From Colocasia esculenta (Eukaryota > Streptophyta > Magnoliopsida > Alismatales > Araceae): a stretch of 64,000 nucleotides of DNA. The first letter of the stretch is position 1; every line of letters begins with the position of its first letter. The notes under the pieces were generated by a model. That model saw only the letters and a list, made by a program, of their open reading frames with translations. It did not search any database and was not told the origin of the DNA. The position numbers and the translations under genes are program-made. Below are positions 8,955-21,312 of the stretch, one piece after another. The stretch lies in assembly GCA_014218235.1 (NCBI GenBank), contig CM024764.1:63029184-63093183 (forward strand), in the 5' to 3' direction.

Positions 8955-11330
8955 ATGTCGCAGAAGGGGAAAAGCGTCGCAGTCGTCGGAGCGAGCGAAG
9001 CAGTGCCCGGGGCGACTCACGGGACAAAATACCACGTCTTCGAGAGTCTTCGGGAGCGGTTCAGGATCGGTGAGGAATACGAAATAATCCTTGCGAGGGA
9101 GGAGGAGTCTTACTTGGTTAAAAAATCAGGTTTTTTCGCTCTCTCCCTTGACATACTTGAGGCTGGATTCCGGCTGCCGGTGCCGGAGGTGGAAAGGGCG
9201 CTACTGAACACTTGAGGGATCGCCCCCATCTAGCTAACGCCGAACTCGTGAAGGACGATATGTGTTTTTTGCATCATCTGCAAGCTCCGAGGAGTGCGGG
9301 GCTCCGCTGACGTCTTTTGGGCACAATTCAACCTCACAGCTTCACCGTTGTCCGGGGAGAGCGTCTACTACACCAAGCACCGCCCGAACAAAATGAAAAT
9401 TATGTTCGGGAGCAAGTACTCCAACAACAAAGGATGGACACATCACGTCCTCTTCCTCGGTCGTCGTGCCGATGCTCCAGAGTGGGGGTTTCCTACTCAT
9501 GTTCGAGAGCCCCGGAAGGAGCGTTACCCCTTCTTGATTCAAGATGAGGTGAAGGCCTCAGATAGCCTGAATACGGCCCTGATGTGAAAGGCCGAGCTTT
9601 ATTTGACGGAGTTTACTCTTGTCAAGTATGGCTACTAAGCCGACCATGGAGTAAGTGTTCGGTCCCGCTTCTAACTTTTTGGGTTATGTCGAGCAGCTAT
9701 CTAACCATCCTCTTCTTGTGCAGCCGTTTCCGAATTGGCCGCTGGTCGGGATTAGGAAGACCAGGAAAACTATGCCGAACAGATCTCGATCACGGCGTAT
9801 GTGGCCTATATGGGCGAGGATGCCACAGCTGCGGTAGCCAAAGAATGCCGTCTGTCTGGCCCCCGTGCCCCCCAAAAAGGACCTCTGAAGATAAGTCTGA
9901 AGAGGAAGCCCAAGGCCAAGACAGCGCCAAAGGCCGCGCAGCGAACGGTCGAGGAGGAAGAGGATGAAGAGGAGGAAGAGGCCCCCCAGCTTGAGGCGCG
10001 GAAGAAGCGCAAGTTGGTGAGGACTTCCGAGAAGATAAGGCCGCAGACGGCCATTGAGACAAGACCTTTGTCAAGGGAAGGGATGTTCTCCAAGCTGGGG
10101 CTGGTCATAGTCAGTGACCAGTCTGATGAAGACTCCTCCGGGGAGAGTGTCGGGGCATCCACGTCCCAAGGCCCTACTACGAGCCAAACAGAGGGGATGG
10201 CTGCAGTCGGGGCGACAAGCACCGTAGCCACAGGATAGACCGCGGTGGAGGGTGTAGCCGCCACCACCCAAGAGTTGACCTCAGTAGGGGCCGATGAGGC
10301 CACAGCGCGCGAGGGGGAAGTGCTAGGCGAGGCGGCACGCGTGGTGTCACCCACTCCTCCCTTCAAAGTTGCTGCAGAAGTCCCAGCGTAGGCAGCTGCT
10401 GCAGGAACTCGCGAGGACGAGCAGAGGGTTGAGGTCAAGGAGAAAGGACCTCAAGGATCCCCCGCCAGAGTGGAGTCAGCAGCGGCCGTGGGTGCTATCG
10501 ATACGGTCGGAGGAGAGGTTCCTTCTACTAGGCAAACTAATGCTACTGGCGAGGATCGAACCGACTCCGAGGAATACTGGGTGCCCCTGTCACATGCGCT
10601 GAGGGGGAAGTCCCCTACACGGCCTTCGGAGAGGATGCTGGAAGCTGCCCTGGAGTGCCTCCAGGGACCTCTCCCCGTGCCCCACTGCATCCCAGCTTGA
10701 AGTGCTGGCGCAGTACCAGGGGTTAGGCCCAGAGGACACTCTTGAACATTCGTTCGAGGTCCGCCAGTCGGAGCACCATGCCGAGGAGGACGACGACGTC
10801 GACATGGAGGGGCTAGTAGATGGCATCGCAAGGTCGCTAGAGACGCTCAAGCGACTTGCGACGGAAGCCCGGGACCATCGCCAGATGTGGGATGCTGAGT
10901 TCACGTTCTGCGAGGAGCTGGAGGAGTGACACCGAGATCGGGAGGCAAAGCTACAAAAGGAGGTGAAAACCCTCCAAGAGGCACTCCGAACATCTGAGCT
11001 CAACCTCGCCATTGCCCGAGTGGAGAAGGAGGCGCTCACGAACGTTTTGTCCGAGGCCAAAACCGTGGTGTCACCGAGTACAAGGCGGGGCCGAGCTTCA
11101 AAGAAAACTTGGAGCAATACAGCGCACTTTACTATAAGGTGGGTCTTGGTGCTGGAGAGGACCGAGGACGACGGCTGGCCTCTGTTGAGTATGCTCGCGA
11201 GGCTTTCGAGGCTGCCCTTGAAGAATGCTGTCGACGGACCCAGGATCCACTCCTGGATGGAGTGCGATTCTTTCACTTCCAATCGGGGCGAATGACTCCT
11301 GGGGACGACGGTGTAGGCCCCTCCGAATAG
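8955..11330 (+). pseudogene. Antisense extra ORF of the Tat-type element, degraded
   Basis: The plus strand, opposite to gag-pol, encodes a remnant starting MSQKGKSVAV. A block running through GFRLPVPEVE and FWAQFNLTA and on to an aromatic-rich stretch near 9410 resembles the domain annotated in databases as putative gypsy-type transposon, a plant protein of unknown role. After a probable intron (9651-9722, GTAAGT...GTGCAG) come a Lys/Glu-rich acidic segment and, near 10700-11060, a coiled-coil-like stretch. Stops at 9213, 9231 and 9249 lie where related sequences would have Leu, Gln and Trp, mostly explained by single transitions. Further stops and frame changes lie near 10237, 10389, 10698, 10927 and 11100. 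Antisense ORFs at this position are known for Tat elements; the function is not known. Confidence 0.65.
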
Positions 11331-11800
11331 GCTCCATGAATGCATCTCCCTCTTCTTTCTGTGTGGCTTGTTCTCAACGAGCCCTTTAGTAATTCGAAGA
11401 ATCTAAATAGATCTCCCTTTTAAGTTCATGAGTGGCCTCTTTTCTATTTTCATCCCTTGGGCCTCTTCTGTTCGAATCGGAATTCGTCGATCGTTTTAAA
11501 GGGTTCGTGATTACTGCACAGGTCTCTTGGAGTAAGATCTTGACCAGGGGTTTACGCCGAACACCTCTTGCCTTGGAGTTTAGGTATCGTGCCAGCATTT
11601 TGAGCTAAAAAGCTCTGACTAGGGATGCCCTAAATACCCTTTCAAGCGGACCGAAAGAACGAAAAGAAGAGAAGTGCCACGCTGAACAGAAGGCTTTTAT
11701 AGATAATAAGCCTTTAAGTTAGACACATGCCAAGTCCTGGGTATGGCTTCGCCACTAGGAGTAGTTAGCTTATATGAGCCTTTTCCAAGAACCTAGGCGA
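11331..11800. other. Non-coding stretch between antisense ORF and integrase of element A
   Basis: About 470 bases between the convergent ends of pol (minus) and the antisense ORF (plus). It probably holds the 3' untranslated regions of both. No gene or repeat is seen. Confidence 0.4.
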
Positions 11801-11801
11801 C

Positions 11802-12809
11802 CTAATAAGGTCCTTCCCATTTCGGGGCGAGTTTTTCGATCGCTCTTCGGGGATCCGATGCCGAGCAACCGCACAGAACTAGGTCACCTTCAAAGAAGCG
11901 GCATTCCCAAACTCGAGAGTTGTAATATTGCGCGAGTCGTTGTTGGTAGGAGACTAGCCTAATGCTGACGTCGCCTTGGCGTTCACCGAGTATGTCTAGG
12001 TTCTCCCTGAACGCACGGTTATTAGCCACCTTGTCGAAGTGCATTGTTCGAATAGTGGGGAGAGCAACCTCTAAGGGCACGACAGCTTCTGTACCATAAG
12101 CCAAGTGGAAGGGGGTCTCTCTGGTGGCCACCCGAGCAGTTGTTCGGTGGCACCATAGCACGTTGGGGAGCTCTTCAATCCAGGATCCTCTGTAGCTTCA
12201 ACCCTTGTGCGTATCCCATGCAGCAGTGTTCGGTTGGTGTTTTCGACCAAACCGTTTGCTTGGGGATGCACTACTGAAGTGAAGTGGTTGTAGATACCGA
12301 GCTCAGAGCATTTTTTTCTTGAAGAATGTACTGTCGAACTACTTCCCATTGTCGGAGGTGATCACCTTTGGGACGCCAAACCAGCAAAGGATGTTCTTCC
12401 ATACGAACTTCCATGTGGCCTGGTCGGTGATTGCAGCAACAGGTTCGGTCTCGATCCACTTGGTGAAGTATTCGATGGCGACGAACAGGAATGTCTTCCG
12501 CCCTTGAGCCTCTGGGAAAGGACCCAAGATGTCAATTCCCCATCTGGCGAAAGGACGTGGTTCGAACAGGGTGTGCAGCTACTCGGCTGGCTGCTTGATG
12601 AGCTGTCTAAACTTCTGGCACTCCGGACACTTCCTGGCGTAGGACATGCAGTCTTTTTGCAGAGAAGGCCACCAGAACCAAGCTCGGAGGATGCTTCGCG
12701 CCAGTGTTCTGCTCCCCAAGTGGCTTCCGCACAGGCCTTCATAGGCCTCTTCAATGGCCGGCGTTGCCTCTATGGGGCTAAGGCACCGCAGAAGAGGTCT
12801 TGAGAGGGA
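11802..12809 (-). pseudogene. Element A integrase
   Basis: Follows RNase H in the same direction. A zinc-binding region (H and H, then CPECQKF near 12620-12640), the core with WGIDILGPFP, ITSDNG and NGLVENTNRT (the D, D, E residues), and a C-terminal part ending with KLAPKWEGPY are visible. Stops follow the zinc region and the second catalytic block, and the frame shifts near 12160-12270. It would have joined element DNA to the host genome; it is not functional here. Confidence 0.78.
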
Positions 12810-13922
12810 TCATCTGTACAGATGGCCTTTAATGAGAGTGAACTTTTGGCAGCGCAACCTGATCTTGCGAGCCTCGCTTTGATCGGGCGGAAGCTCTCCG
12901 AGAAGCAGATAGGCCATGAGGGGGTCCATCCAGCTCGGTGCCAGAGGGCCTGCCTCAATGGCTACTACATCTACTTTGGTGCTTAGTAAAGCAAGCTCTT
13001 CTATGAATACGGAGCGAGAGGGGGCGATGTCGCCTAAAGATGCCAGTTTGGCGAGTGCACCGGCCCACGCATTCTGCTCTCGTGGGACATGTATAACTTC
13101 GAAGTAAAGGAGGCCCTCTGCTCGGCTCTTGACCTGCTGGAGATACTGTGCCATGCAGGGCTCCCTCGCTTCAAAGAGTTTGTTTACTTGGCTGGCGACC
13201 AACTGTAAATCACTGAAGACCCGTAGTCGGAGTGCTCCTAGGTGCCTAGCCATTCGAATTCTAGACAGAAGTGCTTCGTACTCAGCTACGTTGTTGGAGG
13301 CAGTGAAGCAGAACCTGATGGCGTACTGGAACTCCATACCTTCTGGGGAAGTAAGAACTAAGCCTGCTCCACTTCCCGTAACACAGGATGATCCGTCGAC
13401 ATAGAGCTCCCATGGGGGTTCGTCTACCAATGGGGGATCCTGCTCAGTCAGAAGGGTGCATTCCGCAACGAAGTCTGCCAACGCCTGCGCCTTAATGGCC
13501 GTCCTTGGACGGTAGCTGATGTTGAATTCTCCAAGCTCGATAGCCCATTTGATGAGCCTGCCGAAAGCCTCCAGTCGCTGAAGGATGAGCTTCAATGGCT
13601 GGTCGGTGAGAACCGTGATCGGATGGGCCTGAAAGTAAGGCCTGAGCTTCCGTGCGGCTGTTACCAGTGCCAAAGAGAGCTTCTCTACTCGAGGGTACCT
13701 TCTTTCAGCCTCTTGAAGGACCCTGTTGATATAGTAGACAGGATTCTGTGTCGCTGCCTCTTCCCTAATCAACACCGCACTGATGGAGTGTTCGGTGACC
13801 GAAAGGTACAAGAACAAGGGTTCCCCGAGCACAGGTTTTGAGAGAACAGGTGGGGCTGCCAGGTACGCCTTCAACTCGGTGAAGGCTGCTTCACAGTCCT
13901 CGGTCCACTGTATATGCCCCCC
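12810..13922 (-). pseudogene. Element A RNase H plus second, archaeal-type RNase H
   Basis: A nearly 355-codon open stretch. The first half is the native retroelement RNase H (FLYLSVTEHSISAVL, then VLTDQPLKLILQ). After a linker ending ALADFVAEC comes a second RNase H with ELYVDGSSCVTGSGAGLVL, NNVAEYEALL and LRVFSDLQLV. Two RNase H domains in tandem define the Tat lineage of plant Ty3/Gypsy elements. A stop at 13922-13920 separates this from the reverse transcriptase. Confidence 0.82.
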
Positions 13923-15394
13923 TTACTGTGAGGCACCCTTGGGGACTCGCAGCAACTTGAAGAAGTTAAAACGTCTTTCTGCTGCTTGGGACATGAAACG
14001 GTTGAGCATGGCGAGGCGTCCAGTAAGCCACTGAATGTCACACACTGTTTTAGGACTGCTCATCTCTAGTATGGCTTGGATTTTTTTGGGGTTGGCCTTT
14101 ATTCCTCTGTTAGAAATGAGGAAACTGAGGAACTTACCCGAGCGAACTCCGAACGCACACTTCGAGGGATTAAGCTTCATGTTATACCTTCGCAGGGTTG
14201 TGAAGGTTTCTTGGAGGTCGGCGATGTGGTCGGCGCTCGGGAGCATTTTGACTAACATATCATTGACGTAGACCTCCATATTATGCCCAATTTGCTGCTC
14301 GAACATCTTGTTGACCAGTCGGTGGTACGTTGCGCCTACGTTCTTCAGACCAAAAGGCATCTTGGCAAAACAGTAGAGGCCAAGGTCGGTAACGAACGTG
14401 GTGCGTCTTGGTCCGGAGGATGCATGCTAATCAGGTGGTAACCAGAATAAGCGTCTAAGAAGCTGAGGAGCTCATGTCCGGATGTGGCGTCCACTAGCTG
14501 GTCAATGCGCGGCAAAGGGAAGTTGTCCTTGGGTGTGGCTTTGTTGAGATCCTTGTAATCCACACACACTCGCCATTTTCCATTGGCTTTGCGTAAAAGG
14601 ACTACGTTGGAAATCCATCTTGGGCATTGAGCTTCCCGGAGGAGCCCAACAGTTCGGCTTTTGACCACGTGATCCTGGATCACAGTCTGTCGTTCGCGAT
14701 TGACGGGTCTCTGTCTTTGCTGGACCGGGGGCACCTTTGGGTCCAGGCAAAGATGATGTACTATCACTTCCGGAGAAATACTGGGTAGATCTTCGTCCGA
14801 CCATGCGAACACGTCCAAATTGGCTAGTAGGAAAGCCTTATAGCACTGCTGTTCGGCTTCTGGCAGTAGTGTGCCAATATAGAGGACATGTTCCGGATCG
14901 TCGTCCACCCGAATAGGAAGCAGGTCCTCTGCAGGAGTTCCCCAGATGGTGGAAGGTTGATCAGCTGGAGGGGGTATGGCTTCTGGAGTTGCGAGGGGCT
15001 GTTTGTCTCTCAGGCAGAGGACATAGCATCGTTGCGATTTGCGCTGACTACCGAGCACCTCGCCGATACCACACGGGGTGGGGAACTTCATCTTTTGATG
15101 AAGGGACGAAGGTACTGCCTTGATTCGACCAATCAGGCCCCTGCCAAGGATGGCATTGTATCCAGGCATGCTTCGGATAACCAAGAAGTCTACCATCTTG
15201 GTTACATTCTTCGGAGCCGTCCCAAGCGTGATTGGGAGGCGCGCTCGTCCCATGGGTTGAATCGAAACCCCCGAGAAGCTGAACAGAGGTGACTCAACTG
15301 GGGTGAGCTGTTCGATTTTCAATCCCATAAGCAAAAAGCAGTTGTAAGCCAACACATCTGAGGTGCTTCCATTATCCACCAAAATCCGACGCAC
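13923..15394 (-). pseudogene. Element A protease and reverse transcriptase
   Basis: The protease comes first (ILVDNGSTSDVL, a variant of the usual DTGS loop). A linker follows, then the reverse transcriptase with WRVCVDYKDLNKATPKDNFP and FLDAYSGYH. The frame shifts near 14360-14420 before MPFGLKNVGATY. The catalytic box, normally YVDD, reads YVND (14259-14270), so one metal-binding aspartate is lost. That substitution alone should kill polymerase activity. Confidence 0.82.
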
Positions 15395-15499
15395 GGTACA
15401 GTGATTGATGGTGCCAAAACGACCAACGCATCAGTGTGTGGAGTCAAAACTCCTACAAGGTCTTCGTCCGAGAAGGTTATAGCCTCCTCGGACCGTGTG

Positions 15500-17190
15500 C
15501 GTGCAGGACTGGGGGATAAGGGGTGGGGTGAGGCGTTGGGGGCCTGTCCACCAAGTGCACCCTCCTAGCGTAGTCGCATCGGCTTTGGTTGCTTTCTCCG
15601 CCTGTGCCGAAACCTCCCGCGATCACGTTAATCTCTTGCCCATTGGGCTCGTTGTTGATGGGCTACTCGAGGGTCCGTTCTCATCTTGGGCGGTCTTCAT
15701 TGTGGCACACGTACCATCCAAGGTAGCCGCGCTTGATCAGGGACTCGATCTCGTCCTTGAGCTGGCGGCACTCGGAGGTGTTGTGGTCGTGGTTGCGATG
15801 GAAGCGACAATACTTATCCTGGTTGCGTCTGCGGGGGTCAGAGCGCATCTTTGGCGGCCACCGAACATATTACTCATCACGGATCTCAGCCAAGATCTGT
15901 TCGGGAGCCACGGTGAGCGAGGTGTACTCGGTGAAGGGGCGTGGTCGGCGTGGCAAGTCGCTGTTGCACCGGCCCTTCTTCCGATCACAGTCGGAACCGT
16001 TGTCAGAAGGCCTCTTCTTGTCCGATTACTCGCCCTACTCTGTTCGGCCGGCTACCAGGCTCTCCTCACACGTGGCATGTCACTAGGCGATGGAGAGGAG
16101 CTCGGCGAGGGTGGAGGGCTTCTGTACTCCAAACGTCCTTTGGAGAAAACCATCGCGAGTGCCCTGGATGAGGGCACTGGTGGCTAAGGGGACGTCGAGG
16201 CGTGGGATGCGCAGCGCTTCAGCCTAGAACCTTTTGACGTAGTCCCAGAGTGCTTCGCCCTTCCTCTGCCAAAGAGACAGAAGAGAAGCCGTAGTGCGCG
16301 GCTGTGATCTTCCACCCAAGAAGTTGTCCCAAAAGGACTTCTTCAACTGGTGGAAGGAGGAGATGGAACCTGCGGGGAGGGCTTCAAACCATGCGCGAGC
16401 AGTCTCCTTTAAGATGGCTAGGAAGGCCCGGCATTTGGCTGCATCTGATGCTCCGTGGAACACCATGTGCGACTCAAAGACGTGAACGTGAACCACTGGC
16501 CCGGAAGTACCATCGTAAGGTGCGATGGTAGGCAGTGGTAGCTTCGGTGAGACCCAGGCTTCTAGGATCTCCACGGTGAACGGGGAGCGGAAGTCCAGGT
16601 CATCATTCACCGTTGTTTTACCCTTTGCCCTTTGGACCATTGCATCCACGCGGCGCTCTAGGTCGACGACGCGACGGAGGTGTCTGGCCAACTCCTGGTC
16701 AGAGTGCACAGAGCCCTCGCGTATGGACCTGTGGGAGTTGGCGCCCACGACAGAAGGCGGGGGAGGCGGGACCACCGGGAAGCGGCGAGGTGAATTGTCC
16801 TTCCGCTTTGGTGTTCGACGTGCCGATGGGGCCCTGTGTGATCATCGGTGCGATTCTGCATGTTGCTCCTGCGGCACTGGAGGGGCGAGATCGTCGATGA
16901 GATGACTCTACGTGCTGCTCCGGTGGCGGGGGAACCGTCAGGGCCGGATGTGCGGCCAACTGGGTCTGGAGGCCCTGGCAGATCCCTACCAGATGATGCA
17001 TCTACCCCCGGAGCTCCGCTATCTCCAGGGAGGTTGCTGGCACAGCAGTAGTAGGAACATCACTGGTTTCACCGGTGGGGGCGATGGCGACATTGACAGA
17101 GGGGACCCTATCGTGTGAGTCCACGCGTGACTGTCGAGACCTCGTCGCCCTGCTACCGGGGTTCTAGTGAGAGGAACGTCCGCAAGCCAT
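15500..17190 (-). pseudogene. Element A gag
   Basis: The ATG at 17190 lies just downstream (minus strand) of a primer-site-like sequence. The frame is stopped within nine codons (TAG) and again near 17013, then moves. The best preserved part (16775-16224) contains the retrotransposon gag core with FESHMVFHGASDAAKCRAFL, TARAWFEALP and SFHQLKKSFWDNF. Downstream of 16224 the gag frame continues with FLQRTFGVQKPSTLAELLS in another frame. A nucleocapsid part towards 15500 is too degraded to place. Confidence 0.7.
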
Positions 17191-17201
17191 GGCTAATGTC
17201 G

Positions 17202-17219
17202 TTCCCACAGACGGTGCCA
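17202..17219 (-). promoter_or_regulatory. Second primer-binding-site-like sequence of element A
   Basis: The minus strand reads TGGCACCGTCTGTGGGAA, one base different from the site beside the LTR at 17462-17479. It lies only 12 bases before the gag ATG. See findings for the duplicated arrangement. Confidence 0.6.
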
Positions 17220-17461
17220 ATGAAGAGACGTGATTTAAGTGTGCCTCCCAAGAGGTATTGTCCCCATGTTTGGGGTTTTGTCCTTTAAAAGGGCCCTCTT
17301 CGGAGAAGAGGTGAGGCTCTCGCTGATAAGCACACACTTGTTCTCACTATCTTTCAATGTGGGACTAAAGAATACCTCTACACAGCCCCCCCAGTGAGGA
17401 TAAGGGTGTGCGGGTCTCATGAAGATGAGATGCTCGGGTAGGGCACATGGCCTCTCGTTCA
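17220..17461. other. 242-bp insert between two primer-site copies in element A
   Basis: Read on the minus strand it ends ACGTCTCTTCA immediately before the inner primer-site copy, as an LTR end would. It contains a CAATGTGGGACTA phrase and a run of C. It has no counterpart in element A's LTR and encodes nothing recognisable. Confidence 0.5.
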
Positions 17462-17479
17462 TTCCCACAGACGGCGCCA
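17462..17479 (-). promoter_or_regulatory. Primer-binding site of element A
   Basis: The minus strand TGGCGCCGTCTGTGGGAA starts four bases inside the LTR end at 17484. TGGCGCC beginnings are typical of Tat and Athila Gypsy elements, which prime from tRNA-Asp-like or related tRNAs. Its position fixes element A as minus-strand. Confidence 0.7.
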
Positions 17480-17483
17480 GAAA

Positions 17484-17949
17484 TGTGGTGGTATTTTCCT
17501 GTTTGGGCCGGCGCCAAACGGGCCTCCACTAAGAGATGAAGAGAGACGATCGCCGGTGTGGACCGTAGCCTGCAAAAACTAGAACAGGATCAAGGGGGGC
17601 TCGATTGAAGAACCGGGGGGAACCCTCTGATGCCTAAGTCAGGTGACTGTAGAGAGACTTGAAGAAGAAGGGTTTGCTAGTGTGTGCCTTTCGTGAAGGT
17701 GAGTGTATAGCCAGGGTTGCGTACCTTTGCCTGGTAGTCACATGTGCCTTTTATAGGCGAAGGTTCTGAAGAGGTTGGACGTGCCACCCTTTGATGACGC
17801 CGGAAAGGGCGCATCGGTTGGCATCCGTAGTAGGGAGTTACCCATTGAGGCACCTATTGAAGGGCCCTGCGGTTAATGCTCCACTTGATCGTGGGGCGTG
17901 CGCGGTGCTGCCGTGGTAACCGCTGCTAGGAGGTGAAGGGGCCTCTCTG
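17484..17949 (-). repeat. LTR of element A (middle copy), truncated
   Basis: Begins TGTGGTGGTATTTTCC and matches the left LTR for its first ~466 bases, stopping at CCTCTCTG, where element B's protease codons begin. Three to four bases (TCTG) fit both sides, as in a microhomology-mediated junction. Confidence 0.85.
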
Positions 17950-20900
17950 GAGCAACTCATTCATTTATATCTCAAAACTTTGCTGATACCCTGAATGCTA
18001 AACCTATATCCATGGGTTGTGAATTTTCTGTCACAATGCCACTGGGAGAGAAGGAGAAATTGAACAAATACTTCCCATCTACTGATGTAATGATCGGAGA
18101 CCATAACCTCAAAGCTGACCTGGTGTGTATGCCCATGGAAGGCTATGATGTAATCTTGAGAGCCGACTGGCTGTCCACATATGGGGCAAGTGTCGACTGT
18201 AAGAAAGGAAAAGTTACTTTTAGTGATTTCCCTAAGTTGTCCTTCACTGGGATTAGACATAAGAGACGGATGTCTCTAATCTCCGCCATAAAAGCCCACA
18301 ACATGATAAGGAAAGGTTGTTTTGCTTTTCTTACGGCCGTAGTAGTTGAAAAGAAGGGTTCTAAGATAGAAGACATCCACATAGTCCAGGATTTCCCAGA
18401 TGTGTTTCCTGAAGATCTGCCAGGGATTCCCTCGGAACGAGATGTCAACTTCGCCATTGAGTTGATCCCTGGAGCTGCCTCGGTTTTGCGTCAACCATAC
18501 TGGATGTCACCTGTCGAGTTGAAAGAATTAAAGGCGCAACTGATGGAACTATTAGAGAAGGGGTTCATCAGACCAAGTACTTCCCCATGGGGAGCACTGG
18601 TGCTATTCGTTAAGAAGAAAGATAGATCGATGAGACTATGCATCGACTATCATCAACTCAATCAGCTGACCATCAAGAACAAGTATCCCTTGCCTAGGGT
18701 CGATGAACTTTTCGACCAGATATTCGGAGCCCAATATTTCTCCAAGATCAATCTTCGATCTGGCTATCACCAAATGAGGATCAAGGATGACGATATCTTC
18801 AAAACGGCTTTCAGGAGCAGGTATGGACACTATGAATTCGTCGTTATGCCTTTTGGTCTAACCAATGCTCCTGCAGCCTTTATGCAACTCATGAACAGCA
18901 TATATCATCCATACCTTGACAAGTTTGTGGTCGTCTTCATCGACGATATCCTTATATATTCAAAGACCAAGGAGGAACATGAAGAGCATCTGAAGATAGC
19001 ACTGCAAGTCTTGTGAGACAACAAACTGTACGCAAAACTGAGCAAGTGTGAATTTTGGCTCGAAGAAGTGTCCTTCTTGGGCCATGTCATCTCAAAGGAG
19101 GGCATCTCCGTTGATCCCTCCAAAGTCGAAGTTGTACTCAATTGGGAGAGACCAACCAACGTCACAGAAATCAGAAGCTTCTTAGGACTGGCCGACTACT
19201 ACAGGCGGTTCATAAAGGACTTCTCAAAGATCGTCGTTCCTCTCATGCATCTGACACGAAAGGAGAATCCCTACTCCTGGAGTAAAGAGTATGAGAAGAG
19301 TTTCCAAACTCTAAAAGAATGTCTAACCTCAGCACCTATTCTCGCTCTTCCAGTAGAGGGAGAATGTTTCTCTGTCTACACCGATGCCTCAGGAATTGGG
19401 CTAGGCTGTTTGTTGATGCAAAAGGAGAAGGTCATTGCCTACTCTTCCCGACAACTGAAGACTCATGAAGTCAACTACCCTGAGCATGATCTTGAGTTGG
19501 CTGCCATGGTCTTCGCTTTGAAAATCTGGAGACATTACTTGTATGGAGAACAATTCACTGTCTATTCAAACCACAAAAGCTTAAAGTACTTATTCTCCCA
19601 GAAGGAACTCAACATGAGACAGAGAAGATGGCTAGAATACCTGAAGGATTTGACTTCAACATCCAATACCATCCAGGCAAGGATAATGTCGTGACTGATG
19701 CTCTTAGTAGAAAGTCGGTGGTATCTGTTTCGAGTCTAGTCCTTGGCGAGATGCAACTACTAGAACAATTCACAAGGTTAGACTTAAATATTGAACATAG
19801 GGATGATCGAGTCTTGGTTGCCAATATCAAGATTCAATCTGACTTGCTGGAAGAGATTAAAGTTCAACAAGATAATGATCCATTGTTAGTTCTCATCAAG
19901 AAAACCTTAGCTGAAAGACCAGACTTTGCGATGACTGAGGATGGAAGACTGGTGTTCCAAGGGAGGACATACATTCCCTACAATGAAGAACTGAAGAGGA
20001 AGCTAATGGATGAAGCTCATAAGACAAAGTACACTATCCACCCTGGAGGTACCAAAATGTATCAAGACATGAAAAGGACATTTTGGTGGCCGAACATGAA
20101 GATAGAGGTAGCCGAACATGCCTCTCATTGCCTTACTTGCCAACAGGTAAAGGCAGAATACATGTGCCCTGCTGGCGTACTAAGACCACTAGACATCCCG
20201 GAATGGAAGTGGGAAAGCATTGGCATGGACTTCATCATGGGTTTACCCAAGACTCGTGGTGGACTCGACGCCATATGGGTCATTGTCGACCGACTAACCA
20301 AATCTGCCCACTTTCTAGCTATAAAGAGCAAGTGGTCGATAGAAGTACTAGCTGCCTTATATGTCAAAGAGATTGTGAGACTGCATGGAGTTCCATCATC
20401 CATAGTCTCTGATTGAGATTCGAGATTAACATCACATTTTTGGAAATGACTGCAAGGTGCACTAGGTACTAAACTCAACTTTAGTACCGCATTCCACCCA
20501 CAAATTGGTGGACAAACTAAAAGAACCAACCAAATAGTGGAAGACATGTTGAGAGCTTGCACTATGGACTTCCAAGGATATTGGAACGAGCACCTATCCC
20601 TTATTAAGTTCGCCTATAACAACAGTTATCAGGCAAGTATTAAGATGGCACCGTTTGAAGCACTCTATGGAAGGAATTGTAGATCTCCTGCATGCTGGAA
20701 TGAGGTGGGAGAACGGCAATGGCTAGGCCCGGATATGGTACAACGAACAACAAAGGACATTCAGGTGATTAGAAACCGGCTCAAGATTGCTCAGTCCAGA
20801 CAAAAGAGCTATGCCGACAGAAGAAGACGAGATTTAGAATTTCAAGTCGGTGATCATGTACTTTTAAAGGTGTCACCTACTCGTGGCATCTAAAGATTTG

Positions 20901-21283
20901 GCGTAAAAGGAAAGCTCAGTCCTAGATTCATCGGTCCTTTTGAAGTGCTCGAAAGGATTGGTGAGGTCACATACCGACTGGCATTGCCGCCAGACCTGGC
21001 ATGTGTACATAAAGTGTTCCATGTTTCCATGCTTAGGAAATATGTCTATGATCCTACGCATATCATTCGCCACGAGAAGTTGGTGTTAAACAAGGACATG
21101 ACCTATGAAGAGAAGCCAGTCAAGATACTGGAACAGAAGGTGCAACAGCTCAGGAACCGTCCCATTCACGTGGTTAAAGTCTTATGGAATAATCGCGGAG
21201 TGGAAGAAGCTACATGGGAACCGGTAGGAACCATCAGACGGAACTACCCCGATCTTTTAGGTAAGACATTCTCTCCGTTATGA
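17950..21283 (+). pseudogene. Element B pol: protease remnant, RT, RNase H, integrase, chromodomain
   Basis: Starts inside the protease at SGATHSFIS with the preceding Asp lost. The RT follows with YPLPRVDELFDQI, PFGLTNAPAAF and a FIDD box (18936-18947). RNase H has VYTDASGIGLGCLL. The integrase has a zinc region (CLTCQQVKAEY) and core residues at MDFIMGLP, SD before a stop, and VEDMLRACTMDF. The C-terminal chromodomain spans about 21100-21270, with VKVLWNNRGVEEATWEP. In-frame stops occur at 19014 and 20414 (both fit CGA to TGA), about 20446 and about 20891. The frame shifts near 19650 between RNase H and integrase. The chromodomain would have steered integration to heterochromatin. Non-functional. 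Confidence 0.85.
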
Positions 21284-21312
21284 TCATATGAATTTGGGGA
21301 CCAAATTCTTTT

